64,000 nt of DNA, taken from contig NZ_CP036348.1 of assembly GCF_007753095.1 (NCBI RefSeq), positions 7,169,411 through 7,233,410 of the forward strand, read 5' to 3'. A program made the position numbers and the translations under genes. The DNA comes from Rosistilla carotiformis. GTDB lineage: Bacteria; Planctomycetota; Planctomycetia; Pirellulales; Pirellulaceae. Position 1 is the first letter of the stretch. Each line of letters starts with the position of its first letter. The notes below the pieces were generated by a model. It was not told where the DNA came from, did not search any database, and saw only the letters and a list, made by a program, of their open reading frames with translations. Positions 34,408 to 42,735 of the stretch are shown in pieces.

Positions 34408-36930
34408 ATGCGTGCGACGTGCTGCCTGCTTGCGTTGTTGTCACTTCCCCTAGTTGGGTCTCTTTACGCGGCGAGTCCAGCCACGTCGGAGTCGACCTCC
34501 GCTGCGGTGGAACCGCCGGGCATGGGAGCTCCAGGAAAATTGCAATCGATCGAGATCGTCACCGGACGCGAGGTCGATGGCATCATCACCCTCCGCGGCC
34601 GCGACATCGCACAACAATGCGTGGTGCTGGGGCATTACGAATCGGGGCAGATCCGCGACGTGACGCGCGATGTTCAGTGGCAGCCGCAGCCGGCGGGAAT
34701 CGTCGACGTTTCGGAGACCGGATACATCAGCACGCTGGCCGAAGGAGACTGCACCGTCACCGCGGCCATTTTGGGAGCCGACGACGCGACGCAGCAAACC
34801 GCCAAGATCGCCATCCGCGTAGAAAACTTGATCAACGACGTCCCGATCAACTTCCCCGATCAAATCACGCCGATCTTCACCAAGTTCGGCTGCAACGGCG
34901 GCGGATGCCACGGCAAAAGCGGCGGTCAAAACGGCTTCCGCATGTCGCTGTTGGGATTTGAACCGCAGGAAGATTACGAATGGCTAGTCGCCGAAGGACG
35001 CAACCGCCGCGTCTTCCCGACCTCTCCCGATCACAGCCTATTGCTGCAGAAAGCATCGGGCGGCGTCCCTCACGGTGGCGGATCGCTGGTCGCAACCGAC
35101 AGTCCTTCCTACCGCGTGATGCGTCGCTGGATCGCTCAAGGCATGCCCTACGGAAGCCCCGACGATCCCGTGGTTGTCGGAATCGATGTGCTGCCGTTGG
35201 AGATGACGATGCAGCGTGGCAGCGCTCAACAATTGACAGTCGTCGCCCGCTACAGCGATGGCTCGACGCAGGATGTCACGCGAACCACCGCGTTCGAATC
35301 GAACGACACGTCGATGGCAGAAGTCGACGACGCGGGACTCGTATCGGTCGACAAACTGAGTGGTTCGGTTGCGGTGATGGCGCGCTACCAAGGTCACGTT
35401 GGCGTGTTCCGCGCGTCGATCCCCCTGGGGTTGGAAGTGCCAGCGCCCGAATCGCTCAGCAATCCGATCGATGGCTGGGTTTTCGAAAACTTGCAGGAAC
35501 TGGGGCTTCCCCCATCGCCAACCTGTGACGACGTAACGTTCCTCCGACGCGCGACGATCGATATCGTCGGTCGCCTGCCGTCGATCGAAGAGACCCGCGA
35601 GTTCATCGACGACACCGATCCAGAGCGTCGCGAAAAACTGATCGATCGCCTGCTGGCATCCCCCGATTACGCATCGCACTTCGCGACCAAGTGGTCGGCG
35701 ATTCTGCGGAACAAGCGAAACGCAGCAACCGATCGCGAGTCGACGTTTGCCTTCTACCGCTGGTTGCACGAAGCCTTCGACAACAACGTCCCCTACGACC
35801 AATGGGTCCGCGGCCTGCTGACCGCATCGGGTTCTCCCGATCGCAACGCGGCGGTCGGCTGGTACCGCGAAGTCAAAGACCCCGAATCGTTGACCGAAGA
35901 TACAGCTCAACTATTCATGGGGCTGCGACTGCAGTGCGCCCGCTGCCACCACCATCCGTTTGAAGTCTGGAGTCAGCAAGATTATTACGGGCTGACCGCC
36001 TTCTTCTCGCGCGTCGGTCGCAAGACGGGCGACACGCCGGGTGAGCTGTTGGTCGTGCATCGTCCCGGCAACGCGACGGCGACCAACCCGAAAAACAAGC
36101 AAGCCGTTCCGCCGACCAGCCTTGGCAACGAACCGCTAACCGTCGACGCCTGGGACGATCCTCGGACCGAACTGGCCGATTGGTTGACCAATCCCGACAA
36201 CCCCTTCTTCGCCCGCGCGATCGTCAATCGCTACTGGAAGCATTACTTCGGCCGCGGCTTGGTCGATCCCGAAGACGACATGCGAGTCACCAACCCGGCC
36301 AGCAATCCAAAACTGCTGGACGGCCTGGCCCAGTGGTTCGTCGATTCGGGATACGATCTGAAGGCCCTCACGCATCTGATCTGCACCTCCCAAACCTATC
36401 AACGCTCCAGCGAACCAAACGACTGGAACGCCGACGACAAGTTGAACTTCTCGCGTTTCTATCCACGCCGCTTGGCCGCCGAAACTTTGCTTTCGGCGAT
36501 CGACACGGTGACCGAGGTCCCGACGCAGTTCGCCGGTATGCCCGCCGGAACCAGCCCTTACGAGCTGCCCGACAACGGATTTAACTCCTACTTCCTGTCG
36601 GTCTTTGGCCGCCCCGCTGGAAGCAGTGCCTGCGAATGCGAACGGAGCGGCGAGTCGAACCTGGCCCAGTGCTTGCACTTGATCAACAGTAAAGAAGTGC
36701 AGTCCAAGCTGACGGGGGCCGGTGGTCGCATCGCGCGTCTGGCGGCTGAGAAATCGGCCGACGACGCCCTTGTCGAAGAACTCTACCTGGCGGCGTTGTC
36801 GCGTAAGCCAATTGAAACCGAAGCGAAAGCGGCGACCGATTACCTGGCCAGCAAACCCGACCGCCGACTTGCGATCGAAGATCTGGTCTGGGCGATCATC
36901 AACACCAAAGAGTTTTTGTTCAACCACTGA
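34408..36930 (+). CDS. Exported DUF1549/DUF1553 protein with Big2-like domains and cytochrome-type motifs
   Basis: 840 aa. Signal peptide MRATCCLLALLSLPLVGSLYA. Two Ig-like/Big2-like stretches (VTRDVQWQP...VSETGYISTLAEGDCTV and DVTRTTAFESNDTSMAEVDDAG, cited in parts) flank a segment with CNGGGCHGKSGGQNGF, in which Cys162 and Cys167-His168 form a CX4CH motif. DUF1549 follows (WVFENLQELGLPPSP, FLRRATIDIVGRLPS), with a canonical CARCH at 510-514 in LQCARCHHHPFE, then DUF1553 (FARAIVNRYWKHYFGRGLV). This planctomycete-specific family is presumed periplasmic and perhaps haem-binding; its role is unproven. The DUF1501 partner often found beside it is absent here. Confidence 0.92.
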   Translation: MRATCCLLALLSLPLVGSLYAASPATSESTSAAVEPPGMGAPGKLQSIEIVTGREVDGIITLRGRDIAQQCVVLGHYESGQIRDVTRDVQWQPQPAGIVDVSETGYISTLAEGDCTVTAAILGADDATQQTAKIAIRVENLINDVPINFPDQITPIFTKFGCNGGGCHGKSGGQNGFRMSLLGFEPQEDYEWLVAEGRNRRVFPTSPDHSLLLQKASGGVPHGGGSLVATDSPSYRVMRRWIAQGMPYGSPDDPVVVGIDVLPLEMTMQRGSAQQLTVVARYSDGSTQDVTRTTAFESNDTSMAEVDDAGLVSVDKLSGSVAVMARYQGHVGVFRASIPLGLEVPAPESLSNPIDGWVFENLQELGLPPSPTCDDVTFLRRATIDIVGRLPSIEETREFIDDTDPERREKLIDRLLASPDYASHFATKWSAILRNKRNAATDRESTFAFYRWLHEAFDNNVPYDQWVRGLLTASGSPDRNAAVGWYREVKDPESLTEDTAQLFMGLRLQCARCHHHPFEVWSQQDYYGLTAFFSRVGRKTGDTPGELLVVHRPGNATATNPKNKQAVPPTSLGNEPLTVDAWDDPRTELADWLTNPDNPFFARAIVNRYWKHYFGRGLVDPEDDMRVTNPASNPKLLDGLAQWFVDSGYDLKALTHLICTSQTYQRSSEPNDWNADDKLNFSRFYPRRLAAETLLSAIDTVTEVPTQFAGMPAGTSPYELPDNGFNSYFLSVFGRPAGSSACECERSGESNLAQCLHLINSKEVQSKLTGAGGRIARLAAEKSADDALVEELYLAALSRKPIETEAKAATDYLASKPDRRLAIEDLVWAIINTKEFLFNH

Positions 36931-36944
36931 TCGCTCTCCGCGAC

Positions 36945-36976
36945 GCGGGCGACTGCAAAACGTTGCGGTCGCCCGC
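36945..36976. terminator. Strong hairpin between the DUF1549 and PPC genes
   Basis: A 14-bp stem with one mismatch (GCGGGCGACTGCAA against TTGCGGTCGCCCGC) around a short AACG loop begins 14 bp after the DUF1549 stop. No T-tract follows, so it may attenuate rather than fully end transcription into the PPC gene. Confidence 0.45.
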
Positions 36977-37076
36977 CCGAAGGGTTCCCGCCCAACCATT
37001 GATCGCGACGGTGCTATCGACACCTGAAGTTCCCTCTCTCCCAAGATCGCAAACGCTTCGGCAAGGCCATCCCACC

Positions 37077-39428
37077 ATGCGAACTCTCCTAACCCTTGCG
37101 CTGTTGCTGACCACGGCGAGCTTGTCGACGCAGGTCTCCGCCCAATACCCGATCGGGCATCTGCGAGCGATTCAGCCGCCAGTCATTCAAGTCGACCAAC
37201 CGACCAAAGTCCGCTTGGTCGGCAGCGATCTTATCGATATCGATCGTCTGTGGTTCTCCGATCCGGCGATCACCGCGGCACTGCAAACCCGCCCGGGCAA
37301 GGCCTTTGCGGCGGAAGCGACCGAGCCCGATTACGGTCACTTTGAAGTCACCGCCAAAGCGAAGCCGGGCGTTTACGAAGTCCGCGCCGACGGTTTTCAC
37401 GGCAGCAGCAATCCGCTTCGGTTGATCGTCACCGACCTACCCGTCGTGACGATGCCAGCCGACACCAGCACTCTGGAAAAAGCGGCCGTCGCGACGCTGC
37501 CATGCTGGGTTACCGGAACGGTTCGCGCCAGCGGATTCGCTTACATCGCGATCCAACTCGATTCCAAAGACCCGATCGTGATCGAAGCCGCTGCTGGCAG
37601 CATCGACTCCGCGTCGGAACTGGAGATCGAAGTCCTCGACGAATCGGGACGGCGACTGGTGCGAGCGGCAACCGACCCGACTCGCGAAGATCCAGTGGTG
37701 CTGTTCACCCCGCCGGCTCCGGGCAAATACTACCTGGCCATCGCCGACCATCTGTTTGCCGGCGGCGACAACGCCTTCTTTGCGATCAAACTGCATCGCG
37801 GCCCGGTTGTCCGTTGGGTGCAACCGATCGCGGCCAAAGCGAACACCGAAACAACGATCACGCTGACAGGACTGGGGCTCGAAGAACCCACGGGCAAAGT
37901 TGGCCCATGGCAGACGTCGCAGCGGACGATCACCGCTCCTGAATCGGCAGCCGCCACTCCGCCCGTCGCTCGACCAACCACCGCAACCATGGATCGATTC
38001 CTCGACGACACGCTGCGAGTCGACGGGCACAGCATCGCGCTGACCGACGTCGATGTGAACGTCGAACAGGAACCGAACGATTCGCATCCACAAGCGATGC
38101 CGATCGCGATCGACAGCGAAGTCTCAGGGATCTTTGGGGCGGGACGCGATGCCGATTGGTATCGCTTCGACGCGAAGAAGGACCAAACGGTGAAGGTCGA
38201 TCTGTTCGCCAGTCGGCTTGGGCAGACCTGCGATCCGGTGCTGGGCATCTTCCGCGTCGACACCGCTGCAGACGGAAAGCAGAACGCGGTGCAGGTCCAG
38301 TTTTTCGATGACCATCCGGCCCGCGACAAAGAGCGAACCAATCCATATCATCGCTCCAGCGTCGATCCTTCGGGAGCGTTTAAAGCCGATCGCGATGGTC
38401 CGTTTTACATTCGCGTGGGCGATCAATTCAGTGCCGCCAACGACGGCCCACCGATCCAATATCGCTTGACGCTGCGGACGCCGCGGCCCCAGTTCCGCGC
38501 CTACGCGCTGGTCAAACAACTGCGGATCGACAACGCCAACCATTACCCTTCGAATGCTTTGGCGGTTCGCAAGGGAGAAACGATTCCGTTGGTTGTGGAA
38601 GTCGATCGCGAAGATTTCGCGGGCGAGATCCAGGTCGCAGCCGCTGGACTTCCCGACGGCATCATCGCCCGGCCATCGATCATCTCCGCTGGCGAAAACG
38701 CGACGACGCTGCTGTTGTCGGCTGCCGAGCACGCTGCGTTTGAAGCGACGCCGATCACCGTCACGGCGACCGCCACGATGGGAGATACGGAATTTCAAAC
38801 GACAGCGATCCCGGTCGTCTGCGTTGGTCCAAGCGCCAACGTCACGACAACCGCAGCCGCGGCGCGGACGACATCGACGCTGATGCTTTCCCTGGCCGGC
38901 GATTCGTCGCACGCATCGATCGACCTGACGCATCCCGAAGCGACGCCGCAGGTGAAGCCGGAAGAGACGCACACGGTGAAGTGCAACGTCACGCGGCGGA
39001 TGGACTTTAAGACGCCGCTGAAGTTCAAAGCGATCGGGCTGGCCGCCAACTGGAAGGTTCCCGAGATCACGATCGATGAAAAAACAGCGACTGCCGATTA
39101 TGCGATCCCCGTTCCCAAAGATGCCAAGCCGGGCGTTTACGATTTCTATTTGCAATCCGACGCGGCGGTCAGCGTGATCCCCAACCAACCGGCTCATGCC
39201 CGAGCTGTCGCGTACCGCAAGCACCTCGACTCTGTCGAACAGGCGACCAAAACGGAGCGCACTGCGGAGCAGGATCCCGAAAAACAGAAGGCTCTCGATG
39301 CGACGCTGACGCAGATCACCGCTGCCAAAGCGGCTGCGGACAAAGAGATCGCCGCCTTGGCAAAACCTGCGGCGCGCAAGACACTGGTACAATCGCAACC
39401 GTATCGAATCGAAGTCGTTGCGAAGTAG
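37077..39428 (+). CDS. Secreted PPC-domain protein
   Basis: 783 aa from the ATG at 37077 (signal peptide MRTLLTLALLLTTASLSTQVSA). The N-terminus has IPT-like strands (LRAIQPPVIQVDQPTKVRLVG). A bacterial pre-peptidase C-terminal domain starts at VNVEQEPNDSHPQAMPIA with DADWYRFDAKKDQTVKVDLF (about residues 325-380), another such unit lies near residues 150-235, and Ig-like strand-rich regions follow. The last 60 residues are a charged helix. Proteins of this layout usually accompany DUF1549 proteins in planctomycetes and are thought to act outside the cytoplasm; no catalytic site is visible. The frame extends 38 codons upstream without signal character. Confidence 0.85.
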   Translation: MRTLLTLALLLTTASLSTQVSAQYPIGHLRAIQPPVIQVDQPTKVRLVGSDLIDIDRLWFSDPAITAALQTRPGKAFAAEATEPDYGHFEVTAKAKPGVYEVRADGFHGSSNPLRLIVTDLPVVTMPADTSTLEKAAVATLPCWVTGTVRASGFAYIAIQLDSKDPIVIEAAAGSIDSASELEIEVLDESGRRLVRAATDPTREDPVVLFTPPAPGKYYLAIADHLFAGGDNAFFAIKLHRGPVVRWVQPIAAKANTETTITLTGLGLEEPTGKVGPWQTSQRTITAPESAAATPPVARPTTATMDRFLDDTLRVDGHSIALTDVDVNVEQEPNDSHPQAMPIAIDSEVSGIFGAGRDADWYRFDAKKDQTVKVDLFASRLGQTCDPVLGIFRVDTAADGKQNAVQVQFFDDHPARDKERTNPYHRSSVDPSGAFKADRDGPFYIRVGDQFSAANDGPPIQYRLTLRTPRPQFRAYALVKQLRIDNANHYPSNALAVRKGETIPLVVEVDREDFAGEIQVAAAGLPDGIIARPSIISAGENATTLLLSAAEHAAFEATPITVTATATMGDTEFQTTAIPVVCVGPSANVTTTAAAARTTSTLMLSLAGDSSHASIDLTHPEATPQVKPEETHTVKCNVTRRMDFKTPLKFKAIGLAANWKVPEITIDEKTATADYAIPVPKDAKPGVYDFYLQSDAAVSVIPNQPAHARAVAYRKHLDSVEQATKTERTAEQDPEKQKALDATLTQITAAKAAADKEIAALAKPAARKTLVQSQPYRIEVVAK

Positions 39429-39483
39429 GAGGGCAACCAGGGGCGACTGCGGCACATCGCGCTGCCACCACCGGAGATTCCAC

Positions 39484-40902
39484 GTGACCAGAACTCGCCC
39501 GTTTGCAAGCCTCCCATTTTCGATCGCCTTGCTTTTACTGGCCGCTTTCGCATCGCCAGCCATTGCCCAGCCGAACGCGGCGTGGCGATTCACGCCCGCC
39601 GATTTCAGCTACTCCCCGGGCCCTGCCGACAATCCGCTCAAAGGCTTGGTTCCCTACCAGGATCCGCCGGCGGATCGGTTTCCGTACAGCATGGAGTTCA
39701 ATTATCTGCCGCTTGCCAAGCTGGTGACCGGGCCGGGGCAATACGATTGGCAACCGATGGATGCGATGCTCGAAGACATCGCGTCGCGCGGCCGGCAGAC
39801 CGTGGTCCGTGTCTTCTTGGAATACCCGGGCAGGAAAAACCTGATCCCACAATTTCTGATCGACGGCGGATTGAAGGTTCATTATTACATGAACACCAAC
39901 ACCGCGCCGCATCCACCGGCCGCGATCGAGACTCCCGACTACGAAGATCCCAACCTGCGGAAAACGATGACCGATTTCATCGCCGCCTGGGGCGCACGCT
40001 ACGACGGCGATCCTCGCCTGGCCTACATCACCGCAGGGCTGTTGGGGACGTGGGGCGAATGGCACACCTATCCGAAGACCGAACTGTGGGCCAGCAAGCA
40101 GGTGCAGCGTGAGATCTTGGATGCCTATGTCGCCGCGTTCCCAAAGACGCCGGTTCTGCTGCGTTATCCCGCCGGCCCCGATGACGAACTCTACTACGAC
40201 AGCACCACCTATCCCTTCGGATACCACGACGATTCGTTCGCTCATTCGACACTCCCCACCGGGCGGAAGCAAGACGATTGGTACTTCTGGCCCAAGATGT
40301 TGCACGCTGGTTTGTCGCAGCGTTGGCAGACCGCGCCGATCGGAGGCGAGATTCGGCCGGAGGTCTGGGGCTGCTGTTTCGACAAAGAACCTTGCACCGC
40401 CGCGTCGCAGAGTTTCGATGAGTGCCGCGACGTAACGCACGCGACTTGGATGATGGACACGGGGTTGAGTCGCAAGAAAGCCGATGCGGATCGTTATCGG
40501 CGGGCGATCGAGGCGGTTCAGAAAATGGGCTACGACCTGCAAGTTGTCGATGCGGCGGCGAAGCGTCAGCCCGACGGATCGGTCAAGGTTCAAGTGACGG
40601 TCGAAAACCGCGGGATCGCTCCGTTTTATCACCATGGCTGGACCGCCCGTTTGCAGATCGCCAGCGATCAAAAGTTGATTGGGGAACTGGCGACCGATTG
40701 GTCGCCACGCATGATCCAACCGGGAGCGCGGAAGACGTTCGAACAAACGCTCGATCCGACAAAGCTGCCCGCCGGCCAGCACCAACTGCGATTGCAGATC
40801 CCCAACCCGATGCCCTCAGGCAAACCACTCCGCTTCGCCAACCAAGCTGTCGATTCCCACAGCGGCGCGCTGACGCTCGGCACCTTCGCGGTTGCGGGCT
40901 GA
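39484..40902 (+). CDS. Secreted DUF4832-type glycoside-hydrolase-like protein
   Basis: 472 aa from a GTG at 39484, preceded by GGAG at 39473-39476 (7-nt spacing). The start yields a signal peptide (TRTRPFASLPFSIALLLLA, cleavage near AIAQ) and is better than any upstream ATG. The sequence has the DUF4874/DUF4832 pattern: NPLKGLVPYQDPP, FPYSMEFNYLPLAKL, VVRVFLEYPG, AYITAGLLGTWGEWHTY, and a C-terminal beta-domain with VTVENRGIAPFYHHGW. The TIM-barrel part looks like a glycoside hydrolase, with Glu in GTWGEWH a plausible catalytic residue, but no activity is assigned to the family. Confidence 0.82.
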   Translation: MTRTRPFASLPFSIALLLLAAFASPAIAQPNAAWRFTPADFSYSPGPADNPLKGLVPYQDPPADRFPYSMEFNYLPLAKLVTGPGQYDWQPMDAMLEDIASRGRQTVVRVFLEYPGRKNLIPQFLIDGGLKVHYYMNTNTAPHPPAAIETPDYEDPNLRKTMTDFIAAWGARYDGDPRLAYITAGLLGTWGEWHTYPKTELWASKQVQREILDAYVAAFPKTPVLLRYPAGPDDELYYDSTTYPFGYHDDSFAHSTLPTGRKQDDWYFWPKMLHAGLSQRWQTAPIGGEIRPEVWGCCFDKEPCTAASQSFDECRDVTHATWMMDTGLSRKKADADRYRRAIEAVQKMGYDLQVVDAAAKRQPDGSVKVQVTVENRGIAPFYHHGWTARLQIASDQKLIGELATDWSPRMIQPGARKTFEQTLDPTKLPAGQHQLRLQIPNPMPSGKPLRFANQAVDSHSGALTLGTFAVAG

Positions 40903-41358
40903 GTCGCAGGACGCTCGACCTTATTTTGTTAACTTAGAGGGGAAGGTTGGCAGATTGATGGGGGCAGAATGATATGCATTCGACACCGCACATTCTGCCT
41001 CAATCATTCTGCCTCAATCATTCTGCCTCCATCATTCTGCCTCCATCATTCTGCCTCCATCATTCTGCCTCCATCATTCTGCCTCCATCATTCTGCCTCC
41101 ATCATTCTGCCTCCATCATTCTGCCTCAATCATTCTGCCTCAATCATTCTGCCTCAATCATTCTGCCTCAATCATTCTGCCTCAATCATTCTGCCTCAAT
41201 CATTCTGCCTCAATCATTCTGCCTCAATCATTCTGCCTCAATCATTCTGCCTCAATCATTCTGCCTCAATCATTCTGCCTCAATCATTCTGCCTCAATCA
41301 TTCTGCCCCCGTTACTTCTACCAACATCATTCCGCCAACCTTTGGCAATGAGGTCACT
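40903..41358. other. Intergenic region dominated by a 14-bp tandem array
   Basis: 456 bp between the DUF4832 gene and the TTG start of the LysR-type gene. The central 350 bp are the repeat array and its flanking inverted repeat (listed separately). Unique sequence remains only at 40903-40959 and in the last 48 bp before the regulator. In this arrangement either the promoter lies upstream of the array, giving a leader of over 350 nt, or within or after it. Confidence 0.7.
40960..41310. repeat. 14-bp tandem array bounded by a perfect 14-bp inverted repeat
   Basis: From 40991 the unit CATTCTGCCTCAAT is repeated 22 times without spacers, with a partial 23rd at 41299. Units 3-9 carry CCAT instead of CAAT at their end; units 1-2 and 10-22 carry CAAT, so the variants form one contiguous block. 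The sequence GGGGGCAGAATGAT at 40960-40973 is the exact reverse complement of 41297-41310, so the array is enclosed by inverted repeats, and the left arm is complementary to 11 bp of most units. Every plus frame through the array is open (a 14-residue repeat [14 protein letters not shown]), whereas every minus frame is closed by TGA. Confidence 0.97.
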
Positions 41359-42267
41359 TTGGAACTCGATCAGCTACGCAATTTCTTGAGAGTCGCCGAG
41401 TTTGGCAACTTCACCCGCGCTGCCGATGCGATTGGACTCTCTCAACCGGCGCTCAGTCGTTCGATCGCGCGGCTCGAAGAGGAACTGGGGCAGCCGGTTT
41501 TTGAACGCCAACCGCGGCTGATCGCGCTGACCGACGCGGGGCACATCCTGCACGATAGGGCTCGCCAGATCTTAGCGTTGGTCGACGACGTCCATCGCGA
41601 GATCACCGACGATGGCGAGACCGGGACGATCCGGCTGGCAGGCATCCCGACGATCGTCCCCTATTTCCTGCCGCCGCTGCTGCGTGAATTCGGCCAAGCC
41701 TGTCCCGAGGCGACGGTTCGCGTGCAGGAGGATACGACCGAGGTCCTACTGAAACAACTGGCCGATGGCGAGACCGACCTCGCGATCCTCGCTCGCCCGC
41801 TGGAAGCGAAGCATCTGGAATTCGAAGACCTGTTCGAAGAGGAACTGCTGTTGGTGATGTCGCCACAACATCCGCTGCGCGATCAGTCCGAGATCCACTT
41901 GGATGACCTCGACGCGATGCCCTTTGTACTGTTGGGCGAAGCGCACTGCTTGACGCGAAACATCGTGCAATTCTGCCAACAGAAGTCGATGCAACCGGTC
42001 TCGGTCGAACGGACCAGCCAACTGGCATCGGTCCAGGAACTGGTCACCCTAGGACACGGGATCAGCTTGATCCCCGCGATGGCTCGGGCATTGGACGCTT
42101 CGGATCGGCGGATCTACCGATCGCTCGCCGGCAACCAACCGACGCGTCAGATCGTGATGGCCTGGAATCCCTACCGGTTCCAGAGCAAGCTAGTGCTCCG
42201 ATTCCAAGAGTGCCTGCGGTCGTTCGTGCAGAACCATCCGCCGGCGGCTGAGCAACGCGAGGACTAG
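41359..42267 (+). CDS. LysR-type transcriptional regulator (OxyR/CynR-like)
   Basis: 302 aa from a TTG at 41359, preceded by GAGG at 41351-41354. This gives the standard LysR start [17 protein letters not shown]; the upstream frame is only the repeat array. The N-terminal winged helix-turn-helix ([19 protein letters not shown], residues about 18-36) is followed by the substrate-binding-like effector domain ([32 protein letters not shown]). Two cysteines occur in the effector domain, at AHCLTRN and VQFCQQ, close enough in sequence to be of interest for redox sensing as in OxyR, but this is inference. Target genes are unknown; the neighbours are secreted-protein and ABC-transporter genes. Confidence 0.9.
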   Translation: MELDQLRNFLRVAEFGNFTRAADAIGLSQPALSRSIARLEEELGQPVFERQPRLIALTDAGHILHDRARQILALVDDVHREITDDGETGTIRLAGIPTIVPYFLPPLLREFGQACPEATVRVQEDTTEVLLKQLADGETDLAILARPLEAKHLEFEDLFEEELLLVMSPQHPLRDQSEIHLDDLDAMPFVLLGEAHCLTRNIVQFCQQKSMQPVSVERTSQLASVQELVTLGHGISLIPAMARALDASDRRIYRSLAGNQPTRQIVMAWNPYRFQSKLVLRFQECLRSFVQNHPPAAEQRED

Positions 42268-42735
42268 ATTGAGTGGGCCCCTCGGCCAACAAAAAAAGTG
42301 CATTCGCCAATCGACGAATGCACTCAGTATGAGGTTTAGAGATGTAATAAGTGGACCTGCTGCCAAAGCCATCTCCGAGCTTTCGATTTCCCAAGGTTTG
42401 AGAAAACCACTCAGCTGCTGTCCGGAAGGAATATTAACGCCCATCCGAACCTTTGTCTACTTCAACACGTACACATCGAGCAATTTTCCAGAAACGCAGA
42501 TTTTGTGCGGGTTTCAAACGTTATTTGCCCGCCGGATTGATCGCCATAGAAGCGTAATATCCCAGTCCAACGGGATCGCAGACCACTTAAGGTTTTCCTC
42601 AAGCGTGTTTCGTTCAACGAAAAATAGTTGCAACTTTTTCCGCCCGACACTTCCAATAGTCCTGCCAAACGCCGCGCCGAGCCGGTTTTCAGCCGCGACT
42701 CGGCCCGCTAGCAAAACCGGTCTGATTCCTCGCGT
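42268..42735. other. Intergenic region with an orphan minus-strand terminator
   Basis: 468 bp between convergent genes. A strong intrinsic terminator for minus-strand transcription lies at 42285-42323, over 400 bp past the ABC permease stop. Minus-strand open frames of 66-68 codons in 42462-42714 have no ribosome-binding site or recognisable character. The interval could be a long 3' UTR of the permease mRNA or hold an undetected small RNA. Confidence 0.5.
42285..42323 (-). terminator. Intrinsic terminator, minus strand
   Basis: A perfect 9-bp stem GTGCATTCG/CGAATGCAC with an 8-nt loop is followed, read on the minus strand, by TTTTTTTGTTG (A-tract at 42291-42297 on plus). It lies 18 bp beyond the stop of the LysR gene on the other strand but lacks a T-tract in that direction. 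Confidence 0.75.

Noticed and set aside
38124-39593. 489-codon minus-strand frame over the PPC-domain gene
   Set aside because: Antisense shadow of a high-GC gene with signal peptide and PPC motifs on the plus strand.
40991-41310. CRISPR array
   Set aside because: Units are 14 bp and contiguous with no spacers, and there are no cas genes; it is a simple tandem array.
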